A stretch of DNA of 64,000 nucleotides from contig NZ_CP091092.1 of the NCBI RefSeq assembly GCF_029633915.1, positions 1,550,001 through 1,614,000 on the forward strand, given 5' to 3'. The translations under genes were made by a program, and so were the position numbers. This stretch comes from Methanomicrobium antiquum (lineage in GTDB: Archaea; Halobacteriota; Methanomicrobia; Methanomicrobiales; Methanomicrobiaceae). Within the stretch, counting starts at the first letter, position 1; the number at the start of each line of letters is the position of its first letter. This document shows positions 37,761-52,900 of the stretch, one piece after another. The notes beneath the pieces are model-generated. The model had not been told where the DNA came from and did not search any database. It was given only the letters and a program-made list of their open reading frames with translations.

Positions 37761-39479
37761 TTATTGTAAATTTTCAAATGTTTTTCTGCCGCGTATTAAA
37801 TCTCTTAAAATTTCAGGGACTTCTTTTATACTACACCTAATCTGGTTCATTGAGTCACGGTCACGAAGAGTCACTGTATTGTCCTCTTTTGTGTCATAGT
37901 CAATTGTAACGGCAAAAGGTGTTCCAATCTCATCCTGTCTCCTATAACGTCTCCCAATAGCACCTGAATCATCGTACTGGGCAATTAGTCCTTCCTCCTG
38001 TATTTTATCCATCAGTTCAAGCGCAATTGTATCCAGACCATCACGTGACATAAGCGGAAGGACTGCAACCTGTACTGGTGCAATGCGGGGCTTCATATGA
38101 AGAATCTTTCTTATTTCCCCTTCTACTTCTTCTTCCTCATATGTGTGCTCAAGAATGGTATACAAAATTCTGTCAATACCATATGATGGTTCAATCACAT
38201 GCGGCCTTACATCTTCCCCGCGTATCTGTGTCTCCTGCTCACGGATTTCATAAAGATCAGGAGTGATCAGAATTTTTTCACCATCGAGGATAATTTCAGC
38301 CCCTTTGTCTGTCGGTTCCGAGTCTGAAAGAGCGTCTGCAACAGCCTTTGCTTTCCCTCTGAATCTTGGCCCGAGTGCACCCATATCAGGGACAATCTTC
38401 TTCTCAAAACCGATCTTTGGCTCATCATATGGAATAAATACTGTAAATGAATCCCCGCTTTCACCGGCATGAGCCTTTAAGTCATAGTCAGTCCTGTCTG
38501 CAATTCCAACTGTCTCTACCCAGCCGAATCTCTCAGAGAGAATTTCAGCATCCCAACAGTCGGTTGCGTAGTGTGCACGCTCGTCAGGGAGATGCTGTCT
38601 GAATCTTATCTTTTCTGGATCAGCACCGCATGTGACTAAGAAGTCATGCGTTAATGCGACATAATATGCTACATACTCATTTGCAACAATTCCGGATGTG
38701 ACAGCATCTTTCATTGTGATTTCGATTGGGTTGCTGTCAGTCTGTTGCTGTTTTATACCCCAGAGCGGAACTACCCTTTGTGCATAACGGGTGAAATTCG
38801 GATGATCCTTCTTCTCAGGGTGAACAAAAATTTCAGCTTCTGCCTGTGTAAATTCACGAAGACGAATCATTCCCTGCCTTGGTGAAATTTCATTCCTGTA
38901 TGATTTTCCTATTTGAACAGCACCGAATGGAAGTTTATCCCTGTAAAATCGAAGAAGCCTTGAAAAATCCGTGAAAATTCCCTGTGCAGTCTCAGGTCTT
39001 AGGTATCCGACCCTCTGACTTCCGGGACCGATTGTCGTGTTAAACATCAAATTGAAATAATAAACTTCTGAACCTTCAAAACTCTCTCCACAGACAGGGC
39101 AGGGAAGTGTTTTTAGAATTTCAGTTAATTCCACGAGTGATTTGGTCTCGGCGTATTCAATATCATGTGCGGCACAGACATGGTCAGCTCTGTGGTACTC
39201 TTTGCAGTGAGGACACTGAATCATCTTGTCTGCAAAGCCTTTCACATGACCTGATGCAAGATATATTGACTCAATGCCAACAGTCGGACATTCAATTTCA
39301 AAATATCCTTCACGGGCAACATAAAAGTCACGCCAGACATTCTCAATTTTTCTTTTCATCATCGCGCCCAAAGGTCCATAATCGATAAACCCGGCAACTG
39401 ATCCATAGCACTCAGAAGAAGGCCATACAAAGCCGCGTCTTCTGGCAAGTTCTATTACTTTATCATAAATATCAGCCAT
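37761..39479 (-). CDS. glyS: glycyl-tRNA synthetase (archaeal/eukaryotic type)
   Basis: Class II synthetase that charges tRNA-Gly as a dimer. The 572 residues contain the motif 1-like RRGFVWPSSECYG opening, motif 2 in RNEISPRQGMIRLREFTQAEAE (in parts), a zinc-ribbon-like insertion (CPHCKEYHRADHVC and LPCPVCGESF), and the C-terminal anticodon domain from about residue 470. The 91-base gap to hef holds no other gene. Confidence 0.96.
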   Translation of the reverse strand: MADIYDKVIELARRRGFVWPSSECYGSVAGFIDYGPLGAMMKRKIENVWRDFYVAREGYFEIECPTVGIESIYLASGHVKGFADKMIQCPHCKEYHRADHVCAAHDIEYAETKSLVELTEILKTLPCPVCGESFEGSEVYYFNLMFNTTIGPGSQRVGYLRPETAQGIFTDFSRLLRFYRDKLPFGAVQIGKSYRNEISPRQGMIRLREFTQAEAEIFVHPEKKDHPNFTRYAQRVVPLWGIKQQQTDSNPIEITMKDAVTSGIVANEYVAYYVALTHDFLVTCGADPEKIRFRQHLPDERAHYATDCWDAEILSERFGWVETVGIADRTDYDLKAHAGESGDSFTVFIPYDEPKIGFEKKIVPDMGALGPRFRGKAKAVADALSDSEPTDKGAEIILDGEKILITPDLYEIREQETQIRGEDVRPHVIEPSYGIDRILYTILEHTYEEEEVEGEIRKILHMKPRIAPVQVAVLPLMSRDGLDTIALELMDKIQEEGLIAQYDDSGAIGRRYRRQDEIGTPFAVTIDYDTKEDNTVTLRDRDSMNQIRCSIKEVPEILRDLIRGRKTFENLQ

Positions 39480-39646
39480 TTTTATATCACTTACAAATCT
39501 TTAAATTCTTCATTGATTAGATATGAATATCAAAATTTGATTGATAACATATGTTTGATTTCAGGCATCAAACTTGCTTATCTGTTTTCAACAGAGATAG
39601 TCCTGATTAATTGCTTAGAAGCATTCACGAATTAAATATTTCTTGT

Positions 39647-39714
39647 AAAAACGTCCATGAAATTATATTTCATGCACGGTTTCATGTAAGTTACGAAATA
39701 ACTTTCATGTAAAA
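39647..39714 (-). repeat. dispersed two-hairpin intergenic repeat, copy 5
   Basis: On the minus strand hairpin 1 is GTTAT-TTC-GTAAC (T.G wobble), hairpin 2 is CATGAAAT-ATA-ATTTCATG, and the tail is GGACGTTTTTAC. It lies in the 400-base gap between the divergent glyS and Cmi4-like genes. The rest of the gap has only AT-rich DNA and the promoter of the plus-strand gene (TATATATT near 39834). Confidence 0.78.
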
Positions 39715-39879
39715 CCAAAACCTTAACAAAAAATTTGGCCTGTGGAAATTCTATCTTTATAATTCGACCGTAGATTATAAAAGATATAATCACACATTAT
39801 AACTCTGTAATCGCAGGCCAGTTTAAAAACAATTATATATTAATGAGAACACTATAAAGGGAAATCTGGATTGATCAGC

Positions 39880-40515
39880 ATGGCTGCAGTAAGAAAGAAA
39901 AAGAAATTAAACACTTCGGATCGTAAAAAAGAGCTTTTAAGCTTATTTAGCAATATTTCCGGAAAAACAGAGATTGTCGAGCCGATGAAAAAAATTCATG
40001 GCACTTTGCGCGACAAGGATGCAATAGAGCGCGAAGTAGCTTTGATTATGCGTGAAATCCTTGATCAGGGCCATTTCAAGACCAAATTAAAACCTCGTGA
40101 TCTTGCATGTCTTGTATGCGGCTACTATGAAGGCAGAAATGATACCGAGATCGCACGCGAACTCGGTGATGAGAAGCTTTCAAAAACAGTTGCAAGGGCA
40201 CGTGTGAGACTTAAGCTGTTTAGGGATCTTGATTTTAAGATGCCGTTTGAGCGAGCCTCAATGGAAAAATTGCTTGAATCCGGCAAAACAATGAAAGAAG
40301 TCAGTGAAGAACTTGGAATAAGTCCTTCTACCCTTCGCGAGTACAGGCACGTCATCGAACAGGAACAGGACATCACACTCGATCCATTCCTTGAACGCAT
40401 AAAAGATGTTATGGAAGACCGCGATTTAACTGAATCCATGACAGGAACACTTGCAAACGATGGATTATCTGAAGCTATTGACGCAACAGAAGCAGAACTG
40501 GCTGATATTACCTGA
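39880..40515 (+). CDS. conditioned-medium-induced protein 4 (Cmi4)-like HTH protein
   Basis: The 211-residue protein resembles Haloferax Cmi4 in layout, from memory. It has a basic N-terminus (AAVRKKKKLNTSDRKKE), a helical region with DLACLVCGYYEGRNDTEIARELGDEKLSKTVARARVRLKLFR (quoted across two helices) that looks like a sigma-like or LuxR-like helix-turn-helix, and a second HTH in TMKEVSEELGISPSTLREYR. It may thus bind DNA. ATG 39880 is preferred over TTG 39871, given a TATA element near 39834. Confidence 0.7.
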   Translation: MAAVRKKKKLNTSDRKKELLSLFSNISGKTEIVEPMKKIHGTLRDKDAIEREVALIMREILDQGHFKTKLKPRDLACLVCGYYEGRNDTEIARELGDEKLSKTVARARVRLKLFRDLDFKMPFERASMEKLLESGKTMKEVSEELGISPSTLREYRHVIEQEQDITLDPFLERIKDVMEDRDLTESMTGTLANDGLSEAIDATEAELADIT

Positions 40516-40939
40516 TACACTGATTAAATAAATATTTTATATTAAATATTTTTAGATCTCCTGGATTTTAGAAAATAATTCAGATTTCAGTTATAATCAA
40601 ATAAATAATTACTCAACCAAAAAACAATGAAATCAATTTTATTTTTTTAGGTTATTAGATGAAATGGTGTATAAATCAAAATTTCATAGGCTTTTTATTG
40701 ATTAGATTATTTTTTGACTAATTTTTTGGATTTTTACCTTAGATATTAAGAGCTTAAAAAATAATAATCAGGCATTGACAGGATAGACTGGCAGATTACG
40801 ATTCTACTGATATTGCACAAAAAAACAGGGCTTAAAGGATAGCTGTTTCGTTATGAAAAAGGGTGGCAGGTATTACTGGCAGTATAGCAGATATTAGTAT
40901 AACAAATTTTATTAGTTTTCTACTCTGATTAAAGTCACA
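40516..40939. other. gene-free AT-rich gap
   Basis: About 420 bases. A 14-codon frame (40854-40898) looks accidental. No RNA gene or repeat-family copy is seen; ACTGGCAG occurs twice (near 40788 and 40876). The region ends in the promoter of the downstream hydrolase gene. Confidence 0.4.
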
Positions 40940-41608
40940 ATGATAATTAAGTGGCTTGGCCATTCCTGTTTTTTTCTGGAGGGCTCAAAGAAAATTTTGA
41001 TTGATCCTTTCATGCCGTATGGAGACTTTAACTGCGTTTCTGATATTGTTGCACTGACTCATGCGCACGATGATCATCTTGGAGATACTATTTCTCTTAA
41101 AAAAACAACAGTCTGTCCAAATGAACTTGCAAAATTACTGCGTGAAAAAGGTCTTAAAACTGAACCTATGAACATTGGCGGTTCAATAGAAATTGACTCT
41201 GTCAAATTCACAATGGTTTATGCCTCTCACTCCTCAGAATTTTCTGACGGGGATAAAAAACTCTATGGAGGCCCTGCATCAGGCTTCATAATAAATATGG
41301 ATGATGTATGCGTGTATCATGCAGGTGATACAGGCCTGTTTTCAGATATGAGGCTTATTCATGATATGTATCATCCCGATGTTGCAATGCTCCCAATAGG
41401 AAGCAGATACACAATGGGACCGTCTGAGGCAATGATGGCGGCGGAGTTTGTTGGTGCTCCTTTAGTTATTCCAATGCACTACAATACTTTTCCTGCAATT
41501 GAACAGAACGGAGAAGCTTTTGGATCTGCTATTGAGAAAGTAACAGATATGAAAGTTGCTGTATTAAAGCCTGGAGACAGTTTAAATACTGATGATTACC
41601 TGAAATAA
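40940..41608 (+). CDS. UPF0173 metal-dependent hydrolase
   Basis: A 222-residue metallo-beta-lactamase-fold protein. It opens with IIKWLGHSCFFLEG, has the metal site THAHDDHLGD (about 41-50), VYASHSSEF, VYHAGDTGLF (about 125-134) and the final MHYNTFP, which is the UPF0173 pattern. The substrate is unknown for the family. The gene stands alone; the next gene begins about 135 bases on. Confidence 0.92.
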   Translation: MIIKWLGHSCFFLEGSKKILIDPFMPYGDFNCVSDIVALTHAHDDHLGDTISLKKTTVCPNELAKLLREKGLKTEPMNIGGSIEIDSVKFTMVYASHSSEFSDGDKKLYGGPASGFIINMDDVCVYHAGDTGLFSDMRLIHDMYHPDVAMLPIGSRYTMGPSEAMMAAEFVGAPLVIPMHYNTFPAIEQNGEAFGSAIEKVTDMKVAVLKPGDSLNTDDYLK

Positions 41609-41743
41609 ATTATTTAAAATGAAAATGATGTTCTTAATTTTACAAAATATGATATGACATACTCACTTCATTTTTTTTTGCCTTTTTTTCAAACCTTACG
41701 AAGATGCAAAATAATTTCTCTTAATCGTGTAGTTATAATAATA

Positions 41744-42604
41744 ATGAATCTTGATTCTTCTTTTAAAGAGTCGGTAATTATCAGGACAATGCATCCGGAT
41801 GAAACTGAACTTGCATTTCACGGTGCAACAGATGAAGGCTGGAATCCCGGTCTTTATGATATTGATTGTCATTATACAGTTGATCCAGAAGGATGGTTTA
41901 TTGCCGAATATGAAGGCTCTCCTATTGGAATGGTTATGTTTTCAAATTACGATGATAAATTTTCATTCGGCGGATTTTTGGTTGTAATGCCCAAATTCAG
42001 AAATCACGGTATAGGAGAACTTTTAATCTCAAAAGCTCTTTTGCATGCAAATGACAGAATTTGTGGAATTGACGGTGTGTTTGAGATGCAAAATACATAT
42101 TCAAAAAATTATGGATTTTTGCCGGCTTACAGAAATATCCGATGGGAAGGTGATGTAAAAGGGGTTTTGCATCACAATTTCATCAAAGCTGAGAATGTTT
42201 CTTTTGAAAAAATTCTTGATTATGACACAAGACATTTTTTCACCAAAAGACGGAGTTTTCTTGAGAAATGGATTGAGCAAAAAGACAGCACCTGTCTTGT
42301 AAGTCAAAATGGCAATAACATCACAGGTTACGGGATGATAAGAAGATGTGTTGCGGGACACAAAATAGGCCCATTATTTGCAGACAATCCTGAAATCGCA
42401 GAAGATCTTTTCCTCGCCTTATGTGGCTATGTAAACAATGGTCCTATATATTTTGATACACCTGAGCCTAACGGGAATGCACTGGCAATCGCGAAAAAAT
42501 ACAACATGAACGAGGTTTTTGGAACTGCGAGAATGTACACAAAAGAAATTCCCAAACTACCTGTTCAAAATATATATGGTGTTACTTCGTTTGAAATGGG
42601 ATGA
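41744..42604 (+). CDS. GNAT-family N-acetyltransferase with C-terminal extension
   Basis: I start at ATG 41744 (MNLDSSFKESVIIRTM); the longer frame from 41654 adds a hydrophobic stretch foreign to the fold. The 286 residues begin with a GNAT domain, including the acetyl-CoA loop RNHGIGELLISKAL (about 87-100) and an aromatic NYGFLPAYR motif. A second half resembles the YitH/HolE4-type C-terminal domain (GYGMIRRCVAGHKIGPLFADN, in parts). The substrate cannot be told. Confidence 0.82.
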   Translation: MNLDSSFKESVIIRTMHPDETELAFHGATDEGWNPGLYDIDCHYTVDPEGWFIAEYEGSPIGMVMFSNYDDKFSFGGFLVVMPKFRNHGIGELLISKALLHANDRICGIDGVFEMQNTYSKNYGFLPAYRNIRWEGDVKGVLHHNFIKAENVSFEKILDYDTRHFFTKRRSFLEKWIEQKDSTCLVSQNGNNITGYGMIRRCVAGHKIGPLFADNPEIAEDLFLALCGYVNNGPIYFDTPEPNGNALAIAKKYNMNEVFGTARMYTKEIPKLPVQNIYGVTSFEMG

Positions 42605-42741
42605 AAAAGATTTTTTTAATTTTATCCTGTTTTTCAACTATTCCAAACAAACCAAACAATAATTCATTTTATGAAATATAACCTATGAAATTAAAAGAAT
42701 AAATTAATTTAAAAAAATAAAATTCTTACCTACTTTTTAAT

Positions 42742-43188
42742 CTATCTGACTACAAGTGTTGATATATGGCTGTGGTTTGAAATATAGCTTGAGACGCTTC
42801 CCATGATAACTCTTGTTGCCAGTCCTTTTCCTGTTGAGCCAAGAACAATCAGGTCTGCACCAATTTCTTCTGCGAGATCCATTATGGCATGCCTTGGATC
42901 TCCTCTTTTAACATGAAATGTATATTCAATATTTTTACACCCGCACATATCTTCAATCATACAAACAGCTTCATCTTTTCCTTTTTCAAGAATTTTTCTG
43001 GTAATTTCATGCGGAGATTCAACACCGTCATATGAAGTTTCAGATTCAATAGCACTGAAAGATTTGATATTCATTATGTGCACCACGTGTAAACTGGTGT
43101 GTTTGCTCATACAACCGTCAATAGCGGCACAAAGTGCTTTTTCTGATTGCGGGGAACCATCACATGCCACAAGAATAGTAGAAAACAT
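42742..43188 (-). CDS. universal stress protein (UspA family)
   Basis: The 148-residue protein starts with the family opening MFSTILVACDGSPQSEKAL and has the nucleotide-binding loop GSTGKGLATRVIMGSVSSYI (about 117-136), so it is probably an ATP-binding Usp. I start at ATG 43188 rather than the 43284 frame, as the preceding 32 residues are basic and unlike Usp. The gene stands alone between an acetyltransferase gene and the end of the rRNA operon. Confidence 0.92.
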   Translation of the reverse strand: MFSTILVACDGSPQSEKALCAAIDGCMSKHTSLHVVHIMNIKSFSAIESETSYDGVESPHEITRKILEKGKDEAVCMIEDMCGCKNIEYTFHVKRGDPRHAIMDLAEEIGADLIVLGSTGKGLATRVIMGSVSSYISNHSHISTLVVR

Positions 43189-43499
43189 AGTCCATTCTGC
43201 TATTTTTGTATATTTATTCTTTTTTATTCGAGACCAAAATTGTTTAATCAAAATATCATAATTAAAAAATTGAAATTCTATCATATTACATAATAAACCA
43301 ATACTTTGTTTTTATATTATGAATTAAAACTTAATTATATGAAAAATACATAATAGAACTAAAATATAGCTTATATACTTAAATTCCCAAACAATTTCAC
43401 AATGAATTTTCTGAAAAATTCTTAAATTATTTCATGAAAAACTTCATACTTCCCAGTAGAACATAAAAGATGAAACTAAAGCAAAATAGAACTTTAAAC

Positions 43500-43520
43500 A
43501 TAAAAAAACTAACAAAAAAG
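43500..43520 (-). terminator. T-rich terminator of the rRNA operon
   Basis: Read on the minus strand after the 5S end, CTTTTTTGTTAGTTTTTTTA (43501-43520) gives two long T runs, the archaeal intrinsic terminator pattern. The stretch 43189-43499 beyond it is AT-rich and otherwise holds only the promoter region of the stress-protein gene. Confidence 0.65.
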
Positions 43521-43537
43521 ACTTTCTCTTTCAAGAA

Positions 43538-43660
43538 CAATTGCAGCGTTAGATGTTTTCCGAGAACTCGCGTATCTCAGTACCGCATCTGACGTAAACG
43601 GGCTTAACTGCCGGGTTCGGAATGAGTCCGGGTGTTGCCCCGTTGCTGTGGCCGCAATTG
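43538..43660 (-). rRNA. rrf: 5S ribosomal RNA
   Basis: The minus strand reads the conserved CCCGGACTCATTCCGAACCC and CGGCAGTTAAGCCCG, the 5S core. CAATTGC at the 5-prime end pairs with GCAATTG at the 3-prime end (43538-43544 with 43654-43660), defining a 123-nt molecule; ends may be off by a few bases. It is the last gene of the rRNA operon. Confidence 0.93.
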
Positions 43661-43748
43661 AAAACCGGAAGTAAGGACTGAACCTTACGATTCTTATATT
43701 TTTTTCCGGTGACGGATAAGTATACAACACAATCTAGATTTCGTCTGA

Positions 43749-43774
43749 ATTTTAGCGGTTTTAACCGTATATTA

Positions 43775-43781
<7 letters not shown>
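43749..43781 (-). other. 23S processing stem, 3-prime strand
   Basis: This pairs with 46681-46718: ATTTTAGCGG-TTTTAACCG here is complementary to CGGTTTAACCGCTAAAAT there, and GAATT near 43777-43781 with AATTC at 46681-46685. The pair encloses the 23S gene, and the outer helix is where a bulge-helix-bulge for the splicing endonuclease is expected. Confidence 0.6.
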
Positions 43782-46680
<2,899 letters not shown>

Positions 46681-46690
<10 letters not shown>

Positions 46691-46718
46691 TTTTTTGTAT
46701 CGGTTTAACCGCTAAAAT
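46681..46718 (-). other. 23S processing stem, 5-prime strand
   Basis: Partner of 43749-43781 (see there). Between this and tRNA-Ala lie about 140 bases of internal spacer with no gene. Confidence 0.6.
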
Positions 46719-46858
46719 CCATTTAACGTCTAGTGTGTTGTATACCTGTGCATGTCATCAACGAGTCAGTTGCGTCGCGTGCTGACTCTCAGACCTTCCC
46801 CGGTAATTCACATTTCCGGGTGCATCGTAAAGCTGAATCGGTTAAAATTCAGCTTAAG

Positions 46859-46931
46859 TGGACCCAGGGGGATTTGAACCCCCGGCCTCGGCGTTGCAAA
46901 CGCCGCGCTCTTCCAGCTGAGCTATGAGCCC
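46859..46931 (-). tRNA. tRNA-Ala (UGC anticodon) in the 16S-23S spacer
   Basis: On the minus strand the acceptor stem GGGCTCA pairs with TGGGTCC and the anticodon arm GGCGT-TTGCAAC-GCC exposes TGC; the T arm holds GGTTCAAATCC. Exactly 73 nt with discriminator A and no encoded CCA. This is the usual spacer tRNA of euryarchaeal rRNA operons. Confidence 0.95.
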
Positions 46932-46952
46932 CTGAACTTTATTCTCTATTTC

Positions 46953-46996
46953 TGTTGGCATCGACAATTTTACGGTCTATTTAGTAACCAGCTAAT
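46953..46996 (-). other. 16S processing stem, 3-prime strand
   Basis: TCTATTTAGTAACCAGCTAAT (46976-46996, 21 bases in two halves) is complementary, with one bulge, to ATTAGCGGTTACTAAATAGA (48588-48607). Further out, GTTGGCATCGACAA pairs with TTGTCAATGCCAAC (48615-48628). This long helix encloses the 16S gene. Confidence 0.65.
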
Positions 46997-47009
46997 GTGT
47001 GATCTGTCG

Positions 47010-48479
<1,470 letters not shown>

Positions 48480-48587
48480 TAATTATTATTGAAGATACTT
48501 TTCACTTCGGCACACTTGTTCTATCGACTTGTATAAACCTGTAAGCTATAAGCTCACATTATTTCAGTTTTTTAAAATCACAAAGGA

Positions 48588-48628
48588 ATTAGCGGTTACT
48601 AAATAGATTTCCGCATTGTCAATGCCAA
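48588..48628 (-). other. 16S processing stem, 5-prime strand
   Basis: Partner of 46953-46996. Beyond it (48636-48668) is a GC-rich imperfect hairpin (CGCCC / GGGCG) in the otherwise AT-rich leader, which stands out in base composition. Confidence 0.6.
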
Positions 48629-48884
48629 CGTCAGAACCGACGCCCCCATCCGGGCGGTTTCGGCTCCCCATCAAGAATTGTGAGATAACATATTGGCGTT
48701 ATTAGATTATAAAGCCTGTTGTTTGTCTCGCATAAATTCAGGAAACTCGTAACAGATGACTGAGTCATCTGAACAGTCCACATACTTAATTTATTTTCCG
48801 TATATTCGGCGTTTTTTACTTTCAGGCACTTTTAGAGCCTTTTTCACCAGAATACTTCGGCCTTACAAAGTGGTATTTTGTCAC

Positions 48885-48892
48885 ATATAAAC
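48885..48892 (-). promoter_or_regulatory. probable rRNA operon TATA box
   Basis: On the minus strand GGTTTATATG contains a good TATA core. Transcription would begin near 48862, leaving a leader of nearly 400 bases before 16S. A second candidate (CCTATAAAAAG, minus strand, about 48975-48985) lies further upstream. The remaining 48893-49177 shows no gene. Confidence 0.5.
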
Positions 48893-49177
48893 CTTGTTAA
48901 GTTATAGCAGATTTTGTGCGTTTTGGTCACTTTAGGGTGGTGTCAAAAACGTTGATTCGGTCTTTTTCTGGTTCTTTTTATAGGTACGCGCAAAACAATA
49001 CATATCAGGATCACATTTCAAACTGTTTTTGTACACCAATATGTGCGCACCAAAAACATCAGAAAAAAATTGAATTTACTGACCTTTCAAGCTAAAATCA
49101 AGTGAATCAGAATTATTATTCAGAAGAAGTCAATACCAAATTTAAATTATAGCAGATCATAATATGTCAGAAATAGC

Positions 49178-49906
49178 CTATGCCTCACTGCCGTCAGGCA
49201 TAACTGAAGACCATTCGGAAACTGTAATTTCGCCAAAAAATTCCTCCTGTTCCAAAATCAGCTTTCCCTCAAGCATGAGAAACAATAAAGGAAGATAAAC
49301 AGAACGAAGATCTTTTTTCATATCTGTGCAGATATCAGACAAAGTAACTTTTTTTCTTTTTTTTGACAAATTCTCAAATGACGAATAAACAGAAGATGCC
49401 GCATCAGAAAAATCCTCCTCATGGGCAACTCCGACAATATCCTCCGCCTCAAAGAAAAATTCAGGCTGGGTATCTCCTTTTCTCCTCTGCCGGCGCCTAA
49501 ACAGTTTTTCAGCAGTTTTTAAATCTTTAATAAGCTCATAAAGAGTAACCGGGCGTTTTCTTTGATCCTTTCTTTTAAGACGCCTCTGAATCTCACGCTC
49601 AAGCCTTTCTACAGGCTCTGTAAATTCTCCAAATGAAAAAACGTCATCTTCAATCGAGTAATCATCTAAAAAAAGCTCTGCTTCATCTTCAGGCTGAGGC
49701 TCTGGTTCTTCAAGATATTCAGATTTCATCCTAAGAAGAGTTGAGGCAAAAAAAAGTGTCCTGCCTGAAACTCTTAAATCAAGCTTTTGCATGCGATCAA
49801 GCTCCTGCAAAAACCGATCTGTCACCTCGACAATATCAATATTCCAGGGGTCAATCTCTCCAGACTCAGCAAGCCTTACAAGAATCTCAACAGGCTCTTC
49901 ATCCAT
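49178..49906 (-). CDS. scpA: segregation and condensation protein A
   Basis: ScpA is the kleisin that bridges the heads of the Smc dimer. The 242-residue product has the kleisin N-terminal pattern EILVRLAESGEIDPWNIDIVEVTDRFLQEL (in parts), a charged middle and a winged-helix C-terminus (about 190-242). The start overlaps the smc stop by 8 bases, so the two are co-translated. No scpB follows in this window. Confidence 0.93.
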   Translation of the reverse strand: MDEEPVEILVRLAESGEIDPWNIDIVEVTDRFLQELDRMQKLDLRVSGRTLFFASTLLRMKSEYLEEPEPQPEDEAELFLDDYSIEDDVFSFGEFTEPVERLEREIQRRLKRKDQRKRPVTLYELIKDLKTAEKLFRRRQRRKGDTQPEFFFEAEDIVGVAHEEDFSDAASSVYSSFENLSKKRKKVTLSDICTDMKKDLRSVYLPLLFLMLEGKLILEQEEFFGEITVSEWSSVMPDGSEA

Positions 49907-52900
49907 TGCTCTTTACACCAGTAACATATGTTGACTTATCAGGCCTTATCGTAACTCCGATTATCCTGTCAGAGCGCTCAATTGTAGGCCTTCTTAAAGA
50001 TACACAAATAGTCTGGGCATTTGCTGAAAGTTCACTTATCATTGATGAAACCCTTTCGACATTTGAACCATCAAGCATCATATCAACCTCATCCAGAGCA
50101 TAGAACGGCGCAGGCATATATTGCTGAATAGAAAAAATAAACGCCAGAGTCGTAAGTGACTTCTCACCACCGGAAAGAGAAGACAGAAGATGTACTTTTT
50201 TGTCACGCGGTTTTACTGCAAAAGTCATTCCCCCTTTGAAAGGATCGTCTTCATTTTCCAGAACAAGCTCACCTGTACCTTCAGTAAGTTTTGCAAAAGT
50301 TTTCCTGAAATTTGCATCAATTGCCTTAAAAGCATCCATGAAAGTTTCAAACTTCATCTTCTCGTAACTTTCAATACGCTCAATTAATGTCGCCCTCTCC
50401 TTTGACAAAACATCTTTTTTTGCAGTCCTCTCAGAAACCCTGTTGCTTGTCTTTTCATACTCCTCAATTGCAAGCATGTTAACAGCGCCAATCTTTTTTA
50501 TGCCCTTCTCTGCCTTTTCAATTCCTGCTTCAATATCTGAAAGAGGCATATCAGATGTTATATCCCCGGCCTCTTCTTTTAAAATTTCCATCCGGTTTAA
50601 GAGGACACTTTTTCTCTCGTCCAGCGATTTCATTGAAAGCCTGATTCTTTCACTTTCACCATCAATTTCTATAATGCGTTTTTCTTCGGCAAAAATATCC
50701 TCATTTAAAAGATCACGCTTTTTCTGAAGCTCATTTAACTCATCTGAAAAGCTGATTCTTTTTTGCTCAAGCTCTTTTACTGCCACTTCGTTATCAGAGA
50801 TAATTTCTTTAAGACCGGCTATTTCATCATCTGTACTCTTAATTTCGCCCTCTGCCTTATCTCTCTCTGCAGTCATCTCAGAGAGACGCTTTTTATAATG
50901 CTCTCTTTCACGCTGACTGTCTTCGATATCATAATCCTTGAGTTTCAGCCTTCTTTCATCATCCTCCGTCTTTTTTCGAAGATCCTCAAACTGCTCTGAA
51001 AGTTCAGGAATTCCGGTATCAGAGAGCTTTTTTTTCAGCTTTTCAGACTCTTGTGTAATAGAGGAGATCTCATCTCCAATTAATCTTAAAGACTCTTCAA
51101 GGGCAGATAGCTTCTCGCCACCTGATTTAACCTCTTCTGCCATTTCAGAGCGGCGAATGGTTATTCCTTCTTTTTCACTTTCAAGCTCACTTAAACGGCG
51201 GGTATTTTCATCCAGAATATATTCGTAACGGGAAATGCTGTCTTCAATCTCTTTTCTTCTCGATTTTTTCTCATCCGATTCTGCCGAGTATCTTGAGATT
51301 GCATCAGAGATCAACGATTCCTCCTGAGAAAGACCAGAAATTGCCATTCTTATCTCTTCAATCTCATCATCAGCAGAAACACCAAAGCCGGCCATCTTTT
51401 TCTGGACAGAACCTCCGGTCATTGCACCTGCTTTTTCAACAAGATCACCTGAAAGTGTAACCATTCTGTACTGGCCAATCATTGTTCTTGCAGTTTCAAG
51501 ATCAGAGACAACCACGGTTGAACCAAAGATATAGCGGAATACCACATCATACAAAGGATCGAAATCGAGAAGGTTTACTGCATAATCTATTACTTTTTTA
51601 TTGTTAAGAGAAGGCAGAGTGTTTGCATGAAGTTTGTTCAGTGGAAGAAATGTCGCACGACCAAGCCTGTTTTCTTTTAAATAACGAATGCCTTCAGCCG
51701 CAACCCTGTCACTTTCACATACAATGTTTCTGATTCGCCCTCCAGCGGCAATATTAAGAGCAGTTGAATACTCAGACGGCGCTTTCCCAAGCTGACCAAC
51801 TGTTCCATACACGCCATCCATACCCAAAATTGCCTCCATCTCACGCCCGCCAGGACCTCCGGCCACATTTTGCTGGGCTTCGATACGCATGAGTTCGCGT
51901 TCTTTTAATTTAATTTCAGATTTTATCTTTTCAAGAGCAGAACGATTTTCAAAAATTTTTCCTTCAGTCTTTGAAAGCTCGGATTCTAAAACTTTCTTCT
52001 CAGCGTTTAGGGATTCAACAAGTTTTGTATGCTCATTTACATGACCGGACTTTTCTGAAATTTCTGACTCTATCAGCGCTATCCGTGATTCAATCCGCTC
52101 TTTTTCCTCAGTCCTCATCCGGCTTTTTTCAATTAAAATATCCTGATCACGTAAAATCTCAGATCTCTTGTTCTTCTTCTCCTCAAGAGAGCTTATGAAT
52201 GAAAACAATTTTTCCTTTGCACCTTCAAGAGCGCTTGTCTTTTCATCCAGGACTTTTTTTACGTTTTCCAGTTCAGCACGGCCTGAAGAAAGTTCCATAT
52301 TAAGGTTTGATCTGTCAATTGAAAGATCCCGGATTTTATCGGTAATCTCAGATATTCTGGTTTCCGCACGTTTGGAATCGATAAATATCCTTTGTAATGA
52401 CTCTTTCTTTGTCTCTTTTGACTGAATCAGCTTTTCAATTGTTTGTTTGGAAAGACTTATTTTCCCTTTGGCACTTTCTATCTCAGATAGAAGCTCAATA
52501 TACTCTTTTCCGCTCTTTTCGTTGATCTCGGCCTCAAGCTCTTTTATCTTTTCACGAAGGGAGGAAATTTTTGACTCCACCTCAATACGGCGGGAATTTA
52601 GCCCTTCAATTTTTTTGTTCTGATCATCTTCAAGATTAGAGAGACCTTCAAGTTCAAGTTCACATTCTCTTAATTTTGCAGCGGAAAGACAGCTCTTTAA
52701 GAATTCAAGCTTCTCAGACAGCTCCATATATAATACTGCCTGTTCTTTTTCGGTTTCAAGCTCACATATTCGCTTTTGAAGTTCGGCAAGCAAAAGCTCC
52801 TCCCTTTCAATTCTTTCACGCACCACTTCAAGCTCATTTAAAGACTGTTCTTTTTTCTTGTCAAACTCTGAAACACCGGCAATTTCATCAATTATCTTTC

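Noticed and set aside
40854-40898. A 14-codon frame (MKKGGRYYWQYSRY)
   Set aside because: No ribosome site, too short to judge, and no context.
48636-48668. GC-rich hairpin considered as SRP RNA or another small RNA gene
   Set aside because: It lacks the SRP Alu and helix 8 signatures and lies inside the pre-16S leader next to the processing stem, so it is most simply leader structure.
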